Below are positions 6,767 through 10,349 of a stretch of DNA of 10,349 nt, one piece after another. The notes under the pieces are model-generated. The model had not been told where the DNA came from and did no database searches. It saw only the letters and a list, made by a program, of their open reading frames with translations. The translations under genes were made by a program, and so were the position numbers. Numbering within the stretch: the first letter of the stretch is position 1; each line of letters opens with the position of its first letter. This DNA is from DAOVQB01 sp023128935 (GTDB taxonomy: Bacteria > Eisenbacteria > RBG-16-71-46 > CAIMUX01 > WJJG01), in the NCBI GenBank assembly GCA_030628905.1, contig DAOVQB010000164.1, positions 1 through 10,349 of the forward strand, given 5' to 3'.

Positions 6767-7100
6767 AAACCCACTCCGGCCATCCACCTACCCCACCGCC
6801 ATCCGCCTGCCATACATAGATTGGTAGGGATCTATTCCCTTCTCCCTTTCACCTCGAGGAACGTTCTACATCCCGGTCGAAAACCACCGTAGCACACTCG
6901 TGCCCCCCCCCGAAACGACAGCTCGTCCACACGGATCCGGGCAGGTTGACCTGCACAATCATGCATTCTATCCTGGAGTGAGTATTGGGTGGACCTGGCC
7001 ACCCCGGGAGAGAAAGACACATCTCCATACCTACAGACATGGATTCGACGCTGGGTAGACGGGAAAGCCCTACACCAAGGGAGAAGCACAGGGAGGCAAG
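6767..7100. other. Divergent intergenic region between sigma-factor gene and symporter gene
   Basis: This roughly 330-bp stretch separates two divergently transcribed genes. It contains a sigma70-like promoter facing the symporter, listed separately. In the leader of that transcript it holds a 6-bp hairpin, GGGTGG (6987-6992) with CCACCC (6999-7004), and the symporter ribosome-binding site GGGAGG 4 nt before ATG 7101. A run of nine C lies at 6903-6911. GAACGTTC at 6859-6866 is a small palindrome. No convincing promoter for the sigma-factor gene, no small gene and no riboswitch that I recognise was found. Confidence 0.5.
6946..6974 (+). promoter_or_regulatory. Sigma70-type promoter for the symporter gene
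   Basis: TTGACC at 6946-6951 and TATCCT at 6969-6974 are separated by exactly 17 bp, matching the housekeeping consensus at 5/6 and 4/6. The predicted transcript start near 6981 gives a leader of about 120 nt before ATG 7101. It is correctly placed and oriented, but no transcript data support it. Confidence 0.5.
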
Positions 7101-8606
7101 ATGACGATTGGAGCCGCAGACGAAGCTAGAGAACACTGGGGATCGCGCCGGACGTTCATTCTGGCCGCCATCGGGTCGGCCATCGGATTGGGCAACATCT
7201 GGCGTTTCCCCTACGTCTGCTACGAGAACGGAGGCGGAGCCTTCCTCATAGCCTTCTTCATCGCCCTTTTCACCGCGGGGATCCCGCTGCTCATCCTCGA
7301 GTTCGGCATAGGCCATTCCACGGCCGGTGCGGCGCCCAAAGCCTTGCGCAAAATCCACCCCAAGATGGAATGGTTCGGATGGATCGCCACAGGGGTCGGG
7401 TTTGTGATCTGCGCTTACTACGCGGTCATTATGAGCTACTGCGTCAATTACACCTGGCACTCTTTCACTCTGGCATGGGGAGACGACCCTGCTGGCTTCT
7501 TCTTCAATAATGTGGTTGGCCTTTCCGATGCAGAAACGCAACCATGGACATGGGGCCGGTTCATGCCTGGAGTCTTTCTTGGCCTCATTGTCAGTTGGAT
7601 CTTTATCATTCTGTCAATTTGGAAGGGGACCAAGACAGTCGGCAAGGTGGTCTATGTAACCGTGCTCGTGCCATGGGCTCTTCTTATTGTTTTCGTCGTG
7701 CGGGGCATGACGCTTCCTGGTGCTGATCTGGGTCTTCATTTCTATCTATTTCCGGTTTTCCGCAAGCTGCTGGAGCCCCAAGTCTGGCTGGCAGCTTATA
7801 CACAGGTCTTCTTCAGTCTTTCGGTGGGATTCGCCATCATGATCGCCTATTCGAGTTTCCTGCCGAGGAAGGCTGATATCGTGAAGAGCGCGTTCATTAT
7901 TGGCATCGCTGACGCCCTGACAGCCTTCGTAGGCGGATTGGCTGTCTTTGGCGCACTGGGATACAAGGCTCAACTGCTGGGGGTCGCTGTCGCAGACGTT
8001 GTGGAAAGCGGGCCAGGGCTTGCATTCGTCACCTATCCGGATATTATCAGCAGTCTTCCGGCTGCCCATCTTTTCGGTGTCCTCTTCTTCCTGATGCTGC
8101 TCACGCTAGCGATTGACTCCGCCTTCTCCTTGGTCGAGGCCGTTGCAGCTGCAGCCATCGACAAATGGGGATGGTCACACCGCAGAAGCAACCTCACCGT
8201 CGGCGGGATTGCTATAGTTCTCGGAATCCCCCTGACCCTTGGAGCAGGGCTCCACTGGCTGGATATCATCGACAGGTTTATGAACCAGATTGGGCTCAGT
8301 CTGGTTGTTCTGGGAGAGTGCATTCTGATCGGCTACTACTTCAAGAGCGAGCGCATGCGGCAGTATGTGAACCAACTTTCGGATTTCGCGATAGGGAAAT
8401 GGTGGAACCTATGCGTGATGTTCATCACTCCGTTGGCGATCATCTGGCTTCTTGGAATGGAAATCAAAGCCCGGTGGCATGAACCATATGGTGATTCCGG
8501 GCTCAGATCGCAGGAGTTCCTCTTCGGCTGGCTGATCATCATCCTCGTCGTTGTTGTCGGGATCATTCTGGCTCGCACACGCGGCCGGGCAAGGGATGTC
8601 GACTAG
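7101..8606 (+). CDS. Sodium:amino-acid symporter, NSS/SNF (SLC6-like) family
   Basis: A 501-residue inner-membrane transporter with the LeuT fold, predicted to import an amino acid with Na+. TM1 carries the unwound sodium/substrate segment GSAIGLGNIWRFPY (residues 25-38), followed by CYENGGGAFL. TM3 has YY106-107, TM6 has FFSLSVGFAIMIAYSSF (237-253), and TM8 has LAIDSAF with D339-S340 at the Na2 site. G29 is where monoamine transporters have Asp (SERT D98) and LeuT has Gly, which favours an amino-acid substrate whose carboxylate meets Na1. The chloride-site positions read Y41, Q235 and S239, but D271 replaces the SERT Asn and A275 replaces its Ser; an acidic residue there predicts chloride independence. 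Twelve helices fit, with TM11 near 433-452 and TM12 near 473-491, whereas many bacterial members have 11. The start at 7101 has GGGAGG 4 nt upstream. The gene stands alone, divergent from the sigma factor and convergent with the radical SAM gene. The precise substrate is not inferable. Confidence 0.94.
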   Translation: MTIGAADEAREHWGSRRTFILAAIGSAIGLGNIWRFPYVCYENGGGAFLIAFFIALFTAGIPLLILEFGIGHSTAGAAPKALRKIHPKMEWFGWIATGVGFVICAYYAVIMSYCVNYTWHSFTLAWGDDPAGFFFNNVVGLSDAETQPWTWGRFMPGVFLGLIVSWIFIILSIWKGTKTVGKVVYVTVLVPWALLIVFVVRGMTLPGADLGLHFYLFPVFRKLLEPQVWLAAYTQVFFSLSVGFAIMIAYSSFLPRKADIVKSAFIIGIADALTAFVGGLAVFGALGYKAQLLGVAVADVVESGPGLAFVTYPDIISSLPAAHLFGVLFFLMLLTLAIDSAFSLVEAVAAAAIDKWGWSHRRSNLTVGGIAIVLGIPLTLGAGLHWLDIIDRFMNQIGLSLVVLGECILIGYYFKSERMRQYVNQLSDFAIGKWWNLCVMFITPLAIIWLLGMEIKARWHEPYGDSGLRSQEFLFGWLIIILVVVVGIILARTRGRARDVD

Positions 8607-8627
8607 CATCCCGTTCCCGGGCATAGC

Positions 8628-10097
8628 TCAATGCGGTCTATTGTGCGTGCGCCCCAGGATTCCACCGAAGACAATGTCGATGTAATCGGAGATTGCACGC
8701 TGCCCGGTGATCGCCTTGAGCTTCTCGACCACGAACCGGAGCGATAACAGGCGCATGGCGATAAACCTAAGACGCAATCGCCTGAGTTCCCTCACCCCCA
8801 TGCCGGGCTGAATAAGCAGTGGCACGTTATCGATCGCGCGGAAGAGCTTTCGATTGACCAGATTCTCGTAGGGCGCTGACCAACGGAAACCCTTCGGGAG
8901 TAGGCCATGCTTCTCGGCGTATTCCGCTACACCTGTGCCGGGATAAACCCTGATGCCGGCTTGGAAGGCCTGCAGTCGGATATGCCGCCGGTTGCGCCGG
9001 ATGAAGCCGAGGGTCTGAAGGCTTTCCTTATAGGTCTCCCCAGGATGGCCAACGGTGAAGAACACCTTGGTCAACAGAGCAAGTTCCTTGGTCCACCTCA
9101 AGAGCGCTTGGGCATCCTCGATCGAGATCTTCTTGCGTACGCCTTCGTCCAGAACCCTTTGGGATCCTGACTCCACCCCCACATCCACGTAATAGCAGCC
9201 GCTCTCCTGCATCAACGCCAGGAGCTGCTTGTCCACTGAGCCAACTCGGACCTCGCATTCCCAGGGGAACTTGAGGGATCGGCGCCGAATCTCAGTACAG
9301 AACTGCTCTACATGGCGCTTGCTGAGAGTGAAGGTGCTGTCAAAGATCTTGATCCCCTGAGCTCCATAGCGTGACATCAGAAGTTCGATCTCATCCACGA
9401 CGAGCTTCGGCGAGCGCGTGCGATAGGTCACGCCAAACATCGCCGCGGCCGAGCAAAATGAACACATGATCGGACACCCGCGCGCTGTCATAATCGACAT
9501 TCCCTTGAGATCGAGAAAGTCCATCATCATCTCGTAGCGCTCCATCGGCACTAGGTCGCGCGCAGGTAATCCAAGGCCGTCAAGATCCTCGATGAGTGGC
9601 CGCGGGGAGGTCCGCGTAATGCCGCCTTGCTCGCGGAAAGATATCCCCCGTATCTTGGCGAGTTCCCTCGTTGGGGCACCGCCGTTGATTGCCCAGTCCG
9701 CGAGCTCGACGCTCTGCTCTTCACCCTCGCCATGAACGATGATGTCCACCTCGGGGACGTGGGTCAGCGTGTCCTCCGCGGTAAAAGTCGCGTGGGGACC
9801 GCCAAAGACAATCACCGTCTCCGGGGAAACGCGCTTGATCTCCTTGACGATTCTGAAGCAGGCAAAACGGCCGTGGGTAGTGCCTCCGATCAGCAGCAGG
9901 CGCGGCTTGCCAACGCGGGCGAGATCCACCACGTCGCGATCATCAACCTGCTGATCAAGGAATTCGATGCCGAAGCCGGCCTTCCGCAACACGCTGGCAA
10001 TCCATAGCATGCCCAAGGGCGGCATCTTCTCAAAAACCGCCAGCTCAAACTCCTGGGGATGAACAGCAAGTATCTGCACTGCCGCCCCCCGTGCCAT
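8628..10097 (-). CDS. B12-binding domain radical SAM protein
   Basis: A 489-residue enzyme of the cobalamin-binding radical SAM superfamily (BchE/hopanoid-methylase-like architecture). Residues about 8-139 form the Rossmann-like B12-binding domain: ILAVHPQEFELAVFEKMPPLG, LLLIGGTTHG, VIVFGGPHATFTAED and DIIVHGEGE. The classical DxHxxG motif is absent, as in most of this class. Residues about 200-400 form the radical SAM barrel, with the 4Fe-4S triad C208-x3-C212-x2-C215 (ARGCPIMCSFCS), the SAM-contacting VGVESGS (about 307-313) and TVGHPGET. A basic C-terminal region of about 90 residues, rich in Arg and Leu, completes it. ATG 10097 is chosen because the B12 domain begins just after it and the DNA upstream is AT-rich. 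It lacks a clear Shine-Dalgarno; a GTG at 10079 behind a G-run, or an ATG at 10250 adding 51 poorly conserved-looking residues, are alternatives. The gene stop is 21 bp from the convergent symporter stop. Reaction (methylation, cyclisation or other) and substrate are unknown. Confidence 0.93.
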   Translation of the reverse strand: MARGAAVQILAVHPQEFELAVFEKMPPLGMLWIASVLRKAGFGIEFLDQQVDDRDVVDLARVGKPRLLLIGGTTHGRFACFRIVKEIKRVSPETVIVFGGPHATFTAEDTLTHVPEVDIIVHGEGEEQSVELADWAINGGAPTRELAKIRGISFREQGGITRTSPRPLIEDLDGLGLPARDLVPMERYEMMMDFLDLKGMSIMTARGCPIMCSFCSAAAMFGVTYRTRSPKLVVDEIELLMSRYGAQGIKIFDSTFTLSKRHVEQFCTEIRRRSLKFPWECEVRVGSVDKQLLALMQESGCYYVDVGVESGSQRVLDEGVRKKISIEDAQALLRWTKELALLTKVFFTVGHPGETYKESLQTLGFIRRNRRHIRLQAFQAGIRVYPGTGVAEYAEKHGLLPKGFRWSAPYENLVNRKLFRAIDNVPLLIQPGMGVRELRRLRLRFIAMRLLSLRFVVEKLKAITGQRAISDYIDIVFGGILGRTHNRPH

Positions 10098-10120
10098 GTC
10101 ACAGCGCCCGGGTAAAGGTT

Positions 10121-10166
10121 GGCCACATATACTAATACAATGCCAAACCAAATTATCACTTGACAA
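10121..10166 (-). promoter_or_regulatory. AT-rich stretch, possible promoter of the radical SAM gene
   Basis: On the minus strand this stretch reads TTGTCA (10166-10161), GATAATTTGG, then TATTAGTATATG (10137-10126), standing out in a GC-rich window. It lies 24-70 bp before ATG 10097. Hexamers resembling -35 and -10 are present, but no pair has 16-18 bp spacing, so the exact promoter is unresolved. Its composition argues that translation starts downstream of it rather than at 10250. Confidence 0.3.
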
Positions 10167-10295
10167 GGGAATTTTCTTCGCGGCGGGCTTCATGGGAAGC
10201 GTGCTGGGGGGGGGACTATGTAGTGCCGGGTTATACCGCGCGGTTGCCATTGGGGGTAGATCCGCGCCAGTTATCGCCAGCCGTCACCGCAGCTG

Positions 10296-10304
10296 TGGTA
10301 GAAT
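10296..10304 (+). promoter_or_regulatory. Extended -10 promoter candidate facing right
   Basis: TGGTAGAAT (TG-N-TAGAAT) matches an extended -10 element with 5/6 of the TATAAT consensus. The -35 position 17 bp upstream (GCCAGC) is poor, as is common with extended -10 promoters. Transcription would begin near 10311, about 17 nt before the ATG at 10328. Confidence 0.4.
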
Positions 10305-10327
10305 CGCCTGCGCAAATCAGGGGGGAA

Positions 10328-10349
10328 ATGAGGGTGGCAGGCATGCAGC
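10328..10349 (+). CDS. Possible start of a gene running off the right edge
   Basis: ATG at 10328 follows AGGGGGGAA and lies about 24 nt after a good extended -10 element. Only seven codons (MRVAGMQ) are inside the window, and an alternative in-frame ATG lies at 10343. Nothing can be said about the product. It would be transcribed divergently from the radical SAM gene. Confidence 0.3.

Noticed and set aside
6858..6878. GGAAC ... GTC as an ECF-type promoter
   Set aside because: The spacing is 13 bp instead of about 15-17, and it points away from the sigma-factor gene.
8593..8612. Hairpin GGGATG / CATCCC around the symporter stop codon as a terminator
   Set aside because: The stem is only 6 bp, its loop contains the stop codon, and no T-run follows.
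10160..10165. Perfect TTGACA on the plus strand as a -35 box
   Set aside because: No -10-like sequence lies 16-18 bp downstream, and no gene follows on that strand until 10328.

Overview
The window is GC-rich, compactly coded bacterial DNA with Shine-Dalgarno-type start sites. It carries six intact or nearly intact protein genes, one transposase remnant and the possible first codons of a gene leaving the right edge. The gene types (ECF sigma factor with zinc-finger anti-sigma factor, a secreted VIT/VWA protein, an SLC6-like symporter, a B12-binding radical SAM enzyme, an ISAs1-type transposase scar) suggest a free-living Gram-negative-type bacterium, perhaps from a sparsely sampled environmental phylum. 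No rRNA, tRNA or marker gene is present to fix the lineage, so this is only an inference.

Left edge (1-667): the 3' part of an ISAs1-family transposase gene, truncated and apparently frameshifted, followed by three imperfect CTTTG(C)CCCGG repeats that may mark the old element end. Next, on the + strand, is a stand-alone PLP-dependent cysteine desulfurase-like gene (668-1861), closed by a perfect 14+14 palindrome that looks like a terminator. It converges with the next block.

Central block (1967-6766, all on the minus strand, read right to left): an ECF sigma factor, its probable membrane-anchored zinc-finger (HC2) anti-sigma factor with an unusually long extracytoplasmic half, and then, after 288 bp, a secreted VIT + von Willebrand A protein. 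Sigma and anti-sigma genes are 66 bp apart and almost certainly form one unit. The VIT/VWA gene is a candidate target or partner. The simplest reading is an envelope-sensing switch in which the anti-sigma factor holds the sigma factor until an outside signal arrives.

Right block (7101-10349): a 12-helix sodium:amino-acid symporter (NSS/SNF family) on the + strand with a recognisable sigma70-type promoter, a convergent B12-binding radical SAM protein of unknown substrate, and a short region with a possible divergent promoter and the start of a gene that runs off the window.

I find no CRISPR array, phage, toxin-antitoxin or recognisable defence system. The most unusual points are the anti-sigma factor's long tail built partly from DNA tandem repeats, the animal-SLC6-like residues in the symporter, and the C-terminal module of the VIT/VWA protein.
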